A stretch of 64,000 nucleotides of DNA, from positions 2,418,001 through 2,482,000 of the forward strand of contig JAPEIS010000006.1 in the NCBI GenBank assembly GCA_029531795.1, in the 5' to 3' direction. The notes beneath the pieces are model-generated. The model was not told where the DNA came from. It saw only the letters and a list, made by a program, of their open reading frames with translations, and made no database searches. The stretch comes from Sclerotinia nivalis (Eukaryota > Ascomycota > Leotiomycetes > Helotiales > Sclerotiniaceae). Below, piece after piece: positions 32,590 to 45,091 of the stretch. The number at the start of each line of letters is the position of its first letter. The first letter of the stretch is position 1. The translations under genes were made by a program, and so were the position numbers.

Positions 32590-34915
32590 CGTTTGGGTCC
32601 TTGGGTAACGGTATTGTCTTGAGGAATCTGGAATTGAGGTTGATATAAGACCTCACGACAGACAGTATAGCGGGTAAAATGGTTTCGGATCCGAATAATC
32701 AATAGTAATCCACTCGCAGATTCATAGCATACATAAAGCCATGGAATTGGTGGACTGTGTCTTTTGAGCTGTCTTTGCGGGAACCTCAAATTATTTAACT
32801 TTTGGTGCTCTGACTCCGATTTCGCTTCACCCGTTTATCGAGGTTTCATCTCAAAGAGTTGAAGATAAGGAGAGCTTATATGAGGGAACTTTAGGTATGG
32901 GATCATAAACAAACAAAGCACATCACAAACACTTCATGTTAGAACGATAAATAATAGACTCCTATGATAATAAAATATATCTAGTCGAGTAACTTGGATT
33001 CGTTTATGGATTATTCATCTTATTTATATCCTGTTTCATCGACAATTGAAAGGCCAACGGACCTATCTTTGCATTCAAGAAGTCTTGATGCAAATTTCAA
33101 TGGCTTCGTTGATTGATACCGTACAGGAGATACCATTTCTGGGCGAAATATTACCCAGGCGTAAGGCCTGACGACTTGATGATGGCATTCAAAACATTTC
33201 GATCCGAATTAGCTAAATAACTAAACGGCTAGGTACGGGAATCCTGTCAAAAGCGAGGAGAAATTTTCAGGAAATACGAGTACATGAATGGCAATGATGC
33301 ACAAGTGAAGTATATTATGCCGAAGCACAGTTGTATGATACAGCGTGTTGTGCTGCGATGCGAATCTCGATATACTGGTACGATAATGCACTGGGCTACT
33401 TACAGGTCATTATTATAGACCTCCGTACATCAATCACCACGTTCAATATGCATTTTGTGTAGCAACCAAAGGCTGATTGACGCAAATGTCGGCAAGTCAG
33501 TGAAGTGATGCATCGATCGCGAAAGAAACCGAATTCAGCTGCAACGGTCTTACGGTCTTATCGAGACTTGGCACTTTCTGGAAGTATATTATGTACAGAG
33601 TAGTTCCTAAGATGGATTTTCCGTCCAGTCTTCTTGTTATTCCCAAATGTCTAGGGTTGTATCTGGGCATATAAAGCATGATTTTTCAGCAAATCTATGA
33701 AAGTCCGGCATCTGCATTTTTTACCCGGTTTTAACCAAGGTCACAACTTCTCATCGTGAACGCGATATGTCAATGATGTACTATCCTGTGTACTGCTGTA
33801 CGACTTGATCTCATGTTGTAACCACATGGCTAACGGAATAACCACAACGTTCAGCATTCTCCGGCGGCCAGCACACAAGTTTCACCAGTGATCTAGAATT
33901 ACATTAACCTTTCTTCAACCACAAAATTTTATATGAATGTCGTACTTCAGACACTGTACCAAGCTCAACTCAGCGATTCATCTCCGTTGCAATAATTCCG
34001 GCCAACTTTTAGATATGCAACAAAAGGCAAAATCACCAGCACTTGTACAAGCAAACGCCACGAAATGTCAAAGAGAACCTGTCAATTTTGAACACCTGAC
34101 CATTTGTACCCTTTTGAGAATACATAGAAATCATTTGGAAAAATATTATTCGTCTTTCTTTTGCCCGTCGGCCAGATCCATTCGTGGTACCAAAACCTAG
34201 GCTCTTTCGCGGAAAACAAAAGACATCCCTTATTTGAGATGTACCTTGACTTTTCCGAGGTATCCGGATTACCATCGGAATATAAGTATATGATGATGTA
34301 TTTGACTGAGCAGAGTGACTGTCTTATCCGCAACCCTACCTTCAATGCTCCGTTCGATACTACTCTCTTGGTGGTATGTACCGTACAGTGTTACATCCAT
34401 ATGCCGATGGCCAAATTATCTAGAATCTTACTTTGACATGTCGCCGAACAATATACTTCCCTTGTATATCAATGGAAATTACGCATTTATCTCATTCTTC
34501 GAGTGCTTATCATTCTCAAGCGAGAAGTAATCAGCACAAGCTAGGACCACGATTGTTTCGGTGTTATGGATCTATCCGATGAAATATTATTGTACTTGAA
34601 GGAATCACATGAGAAAGCCTTCCAGGCCTACAAATCTCTGTAAAATTCGCTAGTCCCGTTTTGAGACGGCGCTCATCTCTGAAATAAAGCAGACAACTGA
34701 ATCTCTTCCAGCAAATCGTCATAATAGCTTCTTACTTCAACATGCGAAGCCGCAATCTCATGTGCACTCATCCCTATGATTAAGGCCGTATGTGCGTATG
34801 TCCATGGAGAGCAGTCCATAGATATCATATCCTGTCGATTATCCTTCAAGACTTGCACATTTGTCGTACCATACCTCATTATTCTCCCAAAGTGATCAGA
34901 CGAGAACTCAACAAA
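32590..34915. other. Gene-free tract left of the 200-bp array
   Basis: No ORF with family signature or codon character. The sequence is moderately AT-rich and complex. Short frames at 33937-34200, 34161-34436 and 34673-34879 are not supported. Confidence 0.45.
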
Positions 34916-37075
34916 AGGTTGAAAAAGTTTTGTTGCACATCTGAATTCGACAAAAAAGTACTTTTTGGGAGGTCACTTTTTCGCCCAAAATATTTTATGT
35001 GCTGAGTAGGTGGATGACCGCAGAGACAGGTTTCTTACCCCCTGCCTGAATTTGAACTTCTTAAATGTTTTCCATAGAGAGTTATTCCGCTTCTGATATT
35101 GGATAGTCAATGTATACCTATATCTAGATAGCCGAAAGGTTTTTGTTGCACATCTGGGTTTGACAAAAAGTACTTTTCAGGACGTCGGTTTTTGCTCCAG
35201 GTTTTTGTGTGCTGGGTAGGTGGACAGCTTCGGAGGCTATATATGTGTGTTCTGGCCAAATATAAGCTTCTTTAATGCAGGTTCTGGGGAGATAATCATT
35301 GGTCTATCTTGGCCGGGTGCATCCAAAAGTTGTATTGCACATCTAAAAATTGTGGAAGAGTACTTTCCAACTGACCTCGATTTTGGCTGATTCTGTTTTC
35401 ATAGCAGAATCGTATGGAGAGACAAGCTAGATATATACCAAAGGAACATGAGCTTAATTGTTTCCGTTGTGAGATATTTGATTTTAAGTTAGCTCGTTAG
35501 GTACTGAAAAGTTTTTTGTTGCACGTCTGGTCAAAAAATTAATGGTTCTGAAAAGTACTTTTTAACTCCAGCTGGTCCTGATTTTGGTCATTTTTGCTGT
35601 TATTGCAAATTGTATGGAGAGTGAAGCTACTTAGCTCTGGGCGAATATTCGAGCTTTTTGTATACTCTCAAGCAGGAGATACTCGATTTTTGGTTACTGG
35701 CCGGTTAGGTGCTGAGAAGTTTTGTTGCATATCTGATCAAAAATTTCTTGGTCTTGAAAAGTACTTTTCAGTTGGCCTTGATTTTGGTCAATTTTACCCT
35801 TACTGTAGAGTTGGACGCAGAGAGGAGCAACTGGTCTCGTGGCGAAATATGAGCTTCTTACATGCCCCCTATCATGAGATTTTCGAAGTAATATATTAGA
35901 GGAAGAATATTCAGAAACTTTTGTTGCATATCTGATCAAAAATTTCTTGGTCTTGGAAAGTACTTTTTGGTAAGGTTTCGAAAATCGATCAAACGTGTCT
36001 TTATTGCAGAAATGGTTTTAGAGAAGACCTGTATACGTCCTGTTGAAATATGGCTCCTTATATAATCTCTAACAAAAGATATTCGGTCTTAAGTTAGCTG
36101 GATAGCTACTGAAAAAAGTTTGGTTGCATATCTACCAAAAAAAAATTGGTCTTGAAAAGTACTTTTTGAGGCGCTTAGAAAATCTATGAAAACTATGCTT
36201 ATTGCCGTTTCGGCCACAGAGATAGGTTCTTCGTCTCCTGGCTTAGGACGAGCCTATCACTTATATTCTACGTTGGTAAAATCGAAATTGAAATGCGATG
36301 CACTGAACTCTCATTAGAGATTTGTTGCATATTGGAAGAAGTACTCTTTCGTTTGCATCCATTCGGCGGTGGGGATTTCTTACATCCTACGATACAAGAC
36401 CAGGAGCAGAACTAAGTGCCCTTGCTTGCGCTGTTCTCATCAAGTTTCAGGAGTCGAAGCTCTTACGTTCATTCCATGACCGGGTAACGTCAGAAGACCT
36501 GCTAGGAACTACTAGGTATTTTGGGACACCACCGAGGAGATCTGCTGCACGTCTCAGAAAGTACTTTCTAGCTGAGAATCGGGTTTCAACGGCTTCGGTG
36601 ATTATTCGCAGCGTTCACATCGGGATTTACTCCATTCCCTCAGCTATCGGTATTCCCATATACTTGTAGTATATCGAGATTTACATCTGATGATATGTAC
36701 GGCAAAGATTAGTTTCCACGGCTGCTCAGCCCTCCCCTTTAAGCTTCTCGGTGGTATTGTAAAACTAGAAATATATTAATCATATGTTTGCTCGTGCTTA
36801 CTTAGTATACATAGGTAGAATATCACGTACGTGGTTTTTGTGATTTGTTTTGTTGCATATCTGAGGTTAATGCCTAAAGGCAATAAGAAAGACTTTTGGA
36901 GGCGGGGACTGGACTGTGTCTCAAAAAGCACTTTTTGACTTCGGCACCCAGAGTACCGAGCAAAACAGCATTTTCTGCATACCTCAGCGGAGGGGCAGTT
37001 TTGGAAGTTCTACTTCAGAAGTACTTTCAAGTGTGTGAATTATTTTTGTAGATATGCAACAAAACCTTTTATAAA
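34916..37075. repeat. Tandem array of about 200-bp degenerate units
   Basis: At least ten direct copies of a core reading GTTTTGTTGCAYATCTG, then 10-30 variable bases, then the palindrome AAAAGTACTTTT. Copies begin near 34921, 35148, 35330, 35514, 35719, 35918, 36118, 36318, 36542 and 36849, mostly 180-230 bp apart. The central copies (35.5-36.2 kb) are most alike and share CTGATCAAAAATTTCTTGGTC; outer copies decay. Weaker shared words fill the rest of the unit, such as GTATGGAGAG, GCGAAATATGAGCTTCTTA and TTAGGTACTGA. An inverted core ends the block at about 37015-37075, and stray pieces lie at 37835-37852 and 37993-38010. There is no conserved ORF through the units and no transposase-like coding. 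Confidence 0.85.
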
Positions 37076-40070
37076 AATGGTGAATATGGAGAGGTGAAAG
37101 ATTGGAGGTTTCACAACCATCGCTGCACCCAGCAAGCCGGATGTGATGCCGGATACCATCAACCATTGGCTACTGCTAACGAGATTACCGTACTGTTACC
37201 GTACCAATCAAGAAGCCGGTAACGTGACTCAAAAAAAGTCTATATAGCCACTTCAATTCAACCTAGTTTAGAATAAAATGAGCAACATCAAAATCTTCAA
37301 TTCTCACCCATTTCCATCGTGTTAACTCGTACCTCTAACTAGCTGGTATCTAAGCCTACAGTAAGGCGTATGTAAACATCTCCGATTCAATCAATACCAA
37401 GGAGGATGAAAATCTCTCTGTATGTTTGTGAGGGTAGTCTACGTTGGGTACGTCAAATATGTCGGCCTCATCAGCTGTATCAGCTTTATCAGCTACGCAA
37501 ACCATGTAGGCCGTAAGCCATGGATTGCTTAGAGAATGCAAGCTACAATCAATTCGGCCTCATACAAAACTCTTAACATTTTAAGTCACAACTCTTATTG
37601 ATCGATAGTTGCGAGGCATGTTTCATCATTTCTAACTAAAATATACACACTTTATATTTCTTCTCAGAGCACTCAATCTCGCAAAGCACATAAAAGTCCA
37701 TGCCCTTATTCATGGGCTAACACTCTCAAATCAAGGGTCTTCGGAAGTCTTGGAGCCAATTTGGATAACCCTTACAGCCCGATTCCTTCCTACGCCAATC
37801 CCCTCGTCCGCCCCTCCCTTCCAATCTCATGAAAAGTTTTGTTGCACGTCTGAAAATTCCGAAACCTGAGCTACGGATTTGTAAAGTAGCGTAGAACGGT
37901 ACTTGGACACTGTCAAATATACAATGCTACTACTATATATAAAAATGCAGTCTGCTAAGGTATGAGTATGCGTCCTAGAACTGAGATGGTCTCAAAAGTA
38001 CTTTATAGCTTCAGTACCTTTTGTTGAAGTATGTGTTGTAGTAGTGTTGCCTTGAAACATAACATTTGGCTCAGATAAAGTAACCTCGAAGAATGTAGTA
38101 AATCTTGACCTTGATGTCAAGATCTTGAGTCTGCGGGGCAAACCAAACATTAGGGAATTTTTTCAGCCCAAGATCATTATAAAAAGACCACGATAACCTA
38201 ACTACTTCAATCAAGCGGTTCGAAAACGCTTTCCATTTTGGCTTCAGGGGATCAGGGATGCTGCTAGAAAATATTTTGCTTCACTCATATGTTTGCGTAA
38301 AAACCTAGAGGTCCTCTGCGAAAGAGAGTTGGTTGGATGAGACGTATTTGATGGATTGATATATTAGAGTGGCAGCAATCATGGATTGAAGGATAATAAT
38401 GAATATTTTTCGGAATTTGACGTTGATAATTATGATTGAAGAGATGATATTGAAAGGATGGATATCTCCATTCACAACAAAGTAATCACAAATACAGAAA
38501 TACTAGGACTTATTGTCTAACCAGACATTTGTTTGAAGCACGAATATGCGTTGCCAATAGCTAAAACGTTGAAGTTATTAATTTCTTATCGTTTGGTAAG
38601 TGTAAGGGGCCGAGGTATGGAATCCTTTATATCCTTTGGATGATTTGTAGATGAGAAGAAGATAGAAAAGAGAAAGGTGTCCAAATATAATAAGCCTAGA
38701 TTATTAATGTGAATTACCTGAATTAATAAACTCCCAACTCAGCAAACAGTAAATACAGAACTAGAGACTTGAGAACTAATATATACAAGTATTCACCTGG
38801 AGTACCAATTTTCTTCTCAAACAAATGCATGATTCTGCGATAGAGCTATTCACAGGCTGAATGGACCGAAAGGAACAGGCCTTCAATAAGTGTCTTGATG
38901 TCTATGTACTTATATTAGGAGTATGTAAGCTGGAGTATATAGATGTGCGTATAGGGCGAGAACAGGAGTTGACGAGTTTAACAAGCGACAATAACAATAT
39001 AGAAAAATCATCTCTGATAAAACGCAACGACAGCAGAAAGAGATCTTCTTCTATGAAAATGGATAATAATGATAACAATAACCACGCATCCCAACTAGTA
39101 ACCCCAATATCAAAGACCCTACCCAGCACCTGATAATCTTGCGTCTCGTCACAACACGAGAGATCCAAACTCGCTCACCCATATATCCTTCAGCACAACG
39201 CCAAATATTACATCGTCACTTATTCTTCACTCAATACTTATCCTTTTATAATCTCCCGAGGAAATTTTGAATTATACTCTTCACTCCTTCACCAACTCAC
39301 TCTCCCGTCCAAATATTTGATATTTATTTAACCAACTAACTCAATCCACACTGCACATCATTCTCTTTGGCCTCAACCTCTAAATGCACGCATTTGTCTA
39401 TACATTTGTTTATCCATCCATTATAATAAAATAAAACTCCAAGTGTCTTTTTCCCAGTCTCAGAGTGTCCCCATTCTTCCTATCTTTCAAAGTATCAAAG
39501 GAAGTCCAATCAATCTTCCACTAACTTCATCATTTCACATATCCTTCCCCCTTCCCCCTTCCCCCTTCCTAAAGCAAGATTTGATAAAATTTTCCACTCA
39601 CAAATTAACATAATATCCAAAGCAACCACATCTACGGAAATAAAAAAAACCAAACTTATAACTTATAGCTTGTAATTAACTCTAGGGTGATAATTACTAG
39701 GTAGTATAAAATTATATATATAATAAGTTGTTAAGCTATGAATTGTAAGATTACATATACATAAAATTACCTAAATTTCTCATATATACAATCTATCACA
39801 ATATATTGCAACCTATCCATTCCGAGCTAATCCCGTTACGCCTTACCAAATACCCATCCACTCACCCACCATCCATACACCCATCCTTCCATTCTCCACC
39901 CTCGCCTGTCCCTCTCCCCCTGACTTCATCAACTAATTCCTCCCCTTTCCACCCTTCCCTTTTCCACCCACCAATTTCACCCTCCAACTTCACCCCCCAA
40001 CTTCACCCTCACCCTCCCAATTTCACCCCCAACCCATACCCTTTCCCCAACCCTTCACCAAACCCTTCCC
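37076..40070. other. Gene-free tract right of the 200-bp array
   Basis: Contains stray array cores near 37835 and 37993, an inverted repeat ATCTTGAC/GTCAAGAT at 38102-38123 overlapping the palindrome TCAAGATCTTGA, an ATAT-rich stretch near 39700-39800, and CCCCCTT repeats near 39548-39568. No supported gene. The frame at 38861-39133 has no signature. Confidence 0.45.
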
Positions 40071-42833
40071 CTACCACTCCAAATCCAAAACCCCCAACCA
40101 ACTCTCCCCCACAACCCTATAAATCCTCACCTCACCCCCCACCAATTCCCCCACATTATACTCACCCCTCACCACCTTCTTCACACCTCCGACATTTTGT
40201 TCCACCACTTCTAGGATACCGGTTTGTGTGACTGTTGTTTGTTATTTATTAGCCATTTGTCCATAGCGCATGTTTTCAGTATCAATTTTGACCACTCAAA
40301 AAAAAAAAAAAAAAAGTAAAAATAAAACAAACTCACCCCCAACAATAATAGCCGTATGATCCGGCATTCCCGCCCACTTCTGGCCACCCATCAAATCCCT
40401 AAAATGCGCCTTTAAAAACTGCACCACATCACCCCTCCTAACCCCCGCCTCCTTAACATTCTTTCCCAGCCCACCTACCCCAGCCCCGCCACCACCCACC
40501 AGCACCTCCCCATCTCTAACCTCAAAGATTTTAAACCCATGCACCACCCCCAGACACCTCATACACTCTTCTCTCCCCCCTTCCCTCTCCCCCTCCGCAA
40601 TAACCCCCAACCCCTCATTAACCAGCGTCCAACACTCACCATCCCCCACCTTTTCCCCCATTTTCGCCTCTCCCCACCGCGCCACCATCTCCGCATACCT
40701 TTCTCCAAAAATTTCCAACTCCGCTCTACTCAAATCCCTCAGAGGCAGAAAATGTTTCTGTTCAGCTCGAACACTGTGTGCGGGATTCGCCGCATCCCAG
40801 GTGATTTTGATTTTGGTGGTGGAGAGGGTTTCGTGGTGACGGATACAAGCGAGGAATGTGTGGGTTTTGCGGGGGCCGATGGAGGTCCAGGAGGTGGAGG
40901 TAATGTGAGAGCGGGTGCCGGGGAGGGAGGCGATGGAGGGGGGTGGGAAGGAAGGGGGGGTGTGGGTGAACCAGAGGGTTTGGAGGGAGAGGGGGAGGTC
41001 GGTTGGGGTGTATGGTGGGGCTGAGGGGGGTGGGAGAGCGGCTGCTTGAGAGGTCTGGAGGGGTTAGCTTTAATTGGGGATATGGAGGATGATAATGGAA
41101 GGTTTAAGGAAGGTTTGAGGGAAATAAATTGCATAGTAAGATTATTTCCATAGAAAATGTGTACATCACGGCTTAAAAGAGACTACATGAAGAACATATA
41201 CAACATCATGCTTTTAAAAATGAAATGATCACTCAAACACCCCGGATTTCTACATGAATATATCCAATAACAACAAAGAGAAGCTCAGCGTCCAGGGAAA
41301 AAAACATCAACAAATTCCATCATTCAAAAATATAGGGTAAAAGTATTGATTATATAACTATGAATATTGACCACTCACCATAGGCTTAGGTTTAGTCGCC
41401 TTAGGTATAGGAGGCGGTGTTGCATTTCCAGGAGTACCCAAATCCGACTTCTTCTTAGGAGGAGGTGGAGGAGCTGGTTTCTTTTTTCCCAAAACCGATT
41501 GTACATTTAATCCATTTCCAATCGGACTAGATGAATTTTCCACCGTTCCATCATTTCTACCAGGTGAAGCATCTCTTCCTTGCGCAAGCGCTCCATACGA
41601 TCCAACTTTATCCGCAATTCCATATTTTGTATTTAATTTATTCGCAGATGCCCAACCGGATTTTACTTGTTCTCCATGTCTTTCTCTAAAATTATTTGCG
41701 GTGCTTGCGGCGCTTCGAGCATCGGACAAGGAGATGGATGATGGATCTTTGTGGAATGCCGATGCTGTTTTTAGAGCGGCTTGTTTTTGTGCAAAGGTTG
41801 TTCCTTCGGTTGGAAGTGAGGGTTTAGGAGATGAAGAGGTTAATGATGATGAGGATGTAAGTCGAGAAAATCGAGATTGAAGTTCGTTTAATTGTGGTGA
41901 TGAAGTTCTTGCGGGTATTTGTGGTGAAGAGGTTCTAGCAGGTAATTGCGGTGAAGATGTTCTTGCAGGAGGAGGTGGAGGTGATGAATTTGTTGAAGTT
42001 CGTGTTGGAGGAGGTGGTGGTACTGCTGGTTTAGATTTTGTAGATCCAATTCCAAATCCAGGTACAGATATTCCTGCTGCCCCTAATCTACTCAATGCTC
42101 CCTGATTCAATACACCCCTATGTGGATCCGCATCCGATGTAGCCGCGTCATATGTAGGAGGAGGTGAAGGTGCCGATGATGATGGATTAGAATTTTGTCG
42201 TGGTGGTAATCTAGGTGGTAAACCAGGGGGTTGTGATTTACCAGCTATAGAAGTCATAGAAGATGTTCTACCATCTGCGCCATCTTTTCTTCCAGGAGGT
42301 GGTGGTAAATGTGTTGTAGATAATCCCGTTGTATTCGGACGATATGGCATTGGTGGCGGTTTAGGTTTTGCCGCTTCTTCCTCTTGTCTTCTTCTTTCTT
42401 CTTCTTCCGCCTCTTGTTTTGCTCTTATTTCACTTTGTGGTACTGGAGGTCCCCATCCTTCTGCATCTGATCTTGTTTGACTCGATAGATTCGTTGGAGG
42501 TGGTAAAGCCGCAGCTCCATGGTATTTAACACTTTTTGGTGGTGGACCGAATGATGAAGGATCTTTTAATGATGATAATGGTCTGGATTGATGTTCTAGA
42601 GCTTCTTCTCTTGGATCTTTACCCTTTCCCACCCTATTGAATGGAAGATTAGCTCAAGAAATACAGTATACCCTGAGTTCTAAACTCATTTATTTCGTTC
42701 GGAAAAGGGGATAAACCTACCATCCGGCTACTTGATTAAGTCCCTTAAAATCTCCTCTCCAACTTTCCTTAGGTTTTCCATCTTTACCTTTTGGATGCCA
42801 TCCACTTTTCAAAGTATCCTTAAATCCCGACAT
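40071..42833 (-). CDS. Aim3/Bbc1-like actin-patch protein, four exons
   Basis: Exons 42833-42721, 42633-41379, 41054-40337 and 40231-40071 give 748 codons plus stop. The N-terminus (MSGFKDTLKSGWHPKG, then ESWRGDFKGLNQVAGWVGKG) is the Aim3-type signature. The long middle is disordered and proline-rich, with repeats of PARTSSPQ and many PPPPP runs suited to SH3 and profilin binding, plus a helical EAEEEERRRQEEEAAKP. Exon 3 has no ATG and is seen only in the joined frame. It encodes the globular C-terminal domain of Bbc1/Mti1-type proteins: TFLACIRHHETLSTTKIKI, KHFLPLRDLSRAELE, VGDGECWTLVNEGLG, WAGMPDHTAIIVG. Exon 4 adds ILEVVEQNVGGVKK and a terminal VGESWLGVLDLEW. Expected site: cortical actin patches. 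The 324-nt intron 2 is long for this window. Confidence 0.88.
40301..40316. repeat. Poly(A) run
   Basis: A homopolymer A tract inside the last intron of the Aim3-like gene; on the coding strand it is a poly(T) polypyrimidine stretch. Confidence 0.8.
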
Positions 42834-43305
42834 GGTGATGTGATGTATAGAATATAAAATGATGTTCTAGGGGTAATGTTTGCGGGGAGTTATTTAGTCT
42901 CATGTTCTAACCATGTACCGGTAATAGCTTGTTAGCTTGTTCGCTAGTTCCAAATTGTCATAGTCATTATGCAATACCCATCCGGTAACCTAACCCTTGG
43001 GTTGAAGAAATTTCTTATAGAATAAGATTTACTACTTCTATAATGAAGCTATTTACAAAAATCGATTTATCTCTGATTTCTTACCGGTGCAATACTGGTT
43101 AGAATATGATTGTATTACAACCCTGCTAGGTATGTCATAGTTCAAACGGTCGCTTATTCCCGAAACTCCGAATACAACATATCATATTCCACGCCATCAT
43201 TATGCAGAATCGTAATACAACATTCCATCCCCTCCATTCCATTGAGCAAGATATCAAATATAATCCACCCAAGCAATAAAATTCATCAAACAACTAGCAA
43301 TACGA
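42834..43305. other. Intergenic promoter region of the Aim3-like gene, up to the tRNA
   Basis: Lies between a minus-strand protein gene and a plus-strand tRNA. Nothing distinctive was seen apart from AT-rich sequence immediately before the tRNA, as is usual for fungal tRNA genes. Confidence 0.5.
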
Positions 43306-43386
43306 GGCCCGGTGGCCTAATGGTTAAGGCGCCAGATTTCGGTCTGAATTCTCTGGAGATTGGGAGTTCGAATCTTCCCCGGGTCG
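43306..43386 (+). tRNA. tRNA-Arg (anticodon TCG) with an 8-nt intron
   Basis: The cloverleaf folds fully. The acceptor stem is GGCCCGG with CCGGGTC (one G-T pair). The D arm is GGCCTAATGGTTAAGGC. The anticodon stem is CCAGA with TCTGG and the T arm is GGGAG-TTCGAAT-CTTCC. The anticodon stem encloses 15 nt: a 7-nt loop with anticodon TCG at 43339-43341 and an 8-nt intron (43343-43350) after position 37, the canonical place. Internal control boxes are intact and a T-rich stretch follows the gene. The tRNA reads CGA codons. Confidence 0.92.
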
Positions 43387-44213
43387 TTGAATTTTTGAGG
43401 TTGCTTTCTGAGGGCCGGGGGTTTTTGATTTTTGGGACTTTTATCTTTCTTTCTTTGGTTTTATTTATTTATTTATTGTTTGTTTGTTTGTTTGTTTGTA
43501 CAATTGAGGAAAATGAGTGAGGCAAAGCAAAAGTGTAACACGAGGTTCTCAAAGAATAGATATCCAATCAATATTCACCTTGCAATGTCTATTTGGTTTG
43601 TAGGTTTTATGGTCAGATGATCACTTTTTGGGGGAGTTGAAGTCAACTTTACTTGGGAATTTTGATTTGAAAGGTAGTAACGGTTTGGGGTAAAGGTATG
43701 AAGTTTGAGAGAGTTTCTTTATGCCATGCGGATTTTGCTTGAAGTTGGAGAAAGATCTCGGGATATATGTCGTGAATTGTTCGGTTGTGCTCATTCGACA
43801 TGGTTGGTAAAGGAGAGGATATATGATTTGTTTTTCTAGGTAAACGAAAGGAAGTGTTGAAGGCATACATATCAGTGAGGTTGACCTTGCAACTAACCCC
43901 CTTCCTAACGCAATACTAGTCTGCTATATACCTAGTAGCAATGAATACCGAAAGGATATGTTGAGAGGGGACACATCAAGGGAAGATTTGCAGGCATTCC
44001 AGCAGGACAGGAATGTAGTGTCACAAATTGACCATCACCTGAGTTAAATGTCAAAAGAAACATCTCATTATTTCATTTAGATGCATTGTATTTTGATATT
44101 GTAGATAGCATTCAGTTCTCAAAAATCGAGTCGGACGATGCGAGTCCATATGGTGGATTACACCAAAGCGTGTGTTTTTTTTCCCTTAACCGACATCTCT
44201 AACATGCATCCCC
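43387..44213. other. Intergenic with TTTG/TTTA microsatellite
   Basis: A TTTATTTATT and TTTGTTTG repeat run lies at about 43461-43499, just past the tRNA. The small frames on both strands at 43432-43870 are not supported. Confidence 0.5.
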
Positions 44214-45091
44214 TTAAACCTTCATCTCAGAAAGACCATGCTTCCAGACAGTGACGAATGGAGTAACACCATCCTCACGGTAGTTCATAAGAACGACCCT
44301 ATGAATAATGTAAGTATATGATTCAATATATCACGTATAAAAAGAGGAGCGGAAGGAAAAACTTACATTCCATCAGGATCCATAGATTCACCAACAAAGA
44401 AATCGTAATCCTTGAAACCACCAACAACCTTCTTTGCGTATGCAGCGGCACCCTTCTCGAATTTGGTAATCTCCTCTTCGGAAGCACCTCCCGCCTTCAA
44501 CTTCTCCTTAACAGTCTTCATGTATCCTATACATCAATATTAGTCTCGATGCTTTTGCTAATACATATGAATAAGAGTAAAGGACATACCCTTAAGATGA
44601 CTGAGATAAGATTTCTTATCAAAAGAGGTGGAGTTGAGACGGAAAGATGAAACAATATCGTTGACCTTTTGGTCTCCATCTTCGACACCCTCTTCAGCTT
44701 CTTCAGCAGAGGCGTTGGCACCAGTGTCTATTACCCAGTATCGTTAGATCATTATCCTTCTATGGTTATACATTGCCTCGAAGACTCGATCGATTTGGGC
44801 GGGGTAATTTTGAACGTACCGACGCTGACAGCGCCAACAGTGATCATGCTGCAATCAATTTCATAAACAACACCATCAACCTCCTTCAAGTCGTATGAGT
44901 CGGAGATGATCTCATCACCGCTGATAATATCCTATAAAAGTTCAGAAATTAGTTCTCATTCATCATCTCCTTTTATTTCTTTCTCGTAAATCCCCACTCC
45001 TCATAATGTAATAATTTTCGAATTTTCGGAATAATCTGCCGAAGTATTAGAAGACGGAAATGAACTTAGAACTTACTTTATAGATAATCAT
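44214..45091 (-). CDS. Translationally controlled tumor protein homologue (TCTP), five exons
   Basis: Exons 45091-45077 (only MIIYK), 44931-44820, 44727-44590, 44526-44367 and 44298-44214 join to 169 codons plus stop, the normal TCTP length. The protein reads MIIYK, then [20 protein letters not shown] (start of the conserved core), [18 protein letters not shown], a variable acidic [15 protein letters not shown] loop, [20 protein letters not shown], a helical hairpin [22 protein letters not shown], and the C-terminal [20 protein letters not shown] and [21 protein letters not shown] is an abundant cytosolic protein associated with growth, microtubules and mitochondrial stress response; Tma19 is the yeast form. 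Splice junctions are canonical. High intron density near the 5' end and a 15-nt coding first exon are typical for fungal TCTP. Confidence 0.96.

Noticed and set aside
34916..37075. Transposon or MITE explanation for the 200-bp array
   Set aside because: No terminal inverted repeats with target-site duplications around units and no transposase or reverse-transcriptase coding were seen; the units are tandem and directly repeated.
39806..40231. 141-codon plus-strand Pro/Ser-rich frame
   Set aside because: It lies opposite the last exon and 3' flank of the Aim3/Bbc1-like gene and in C-rich simple sequence; no domain content.
40539..41134. Frames on both strands at exon 3 of the Aim3-like gene
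   Set aside because: The Bbc1-type domain is read in a third frame without an ATG; these are shadows.
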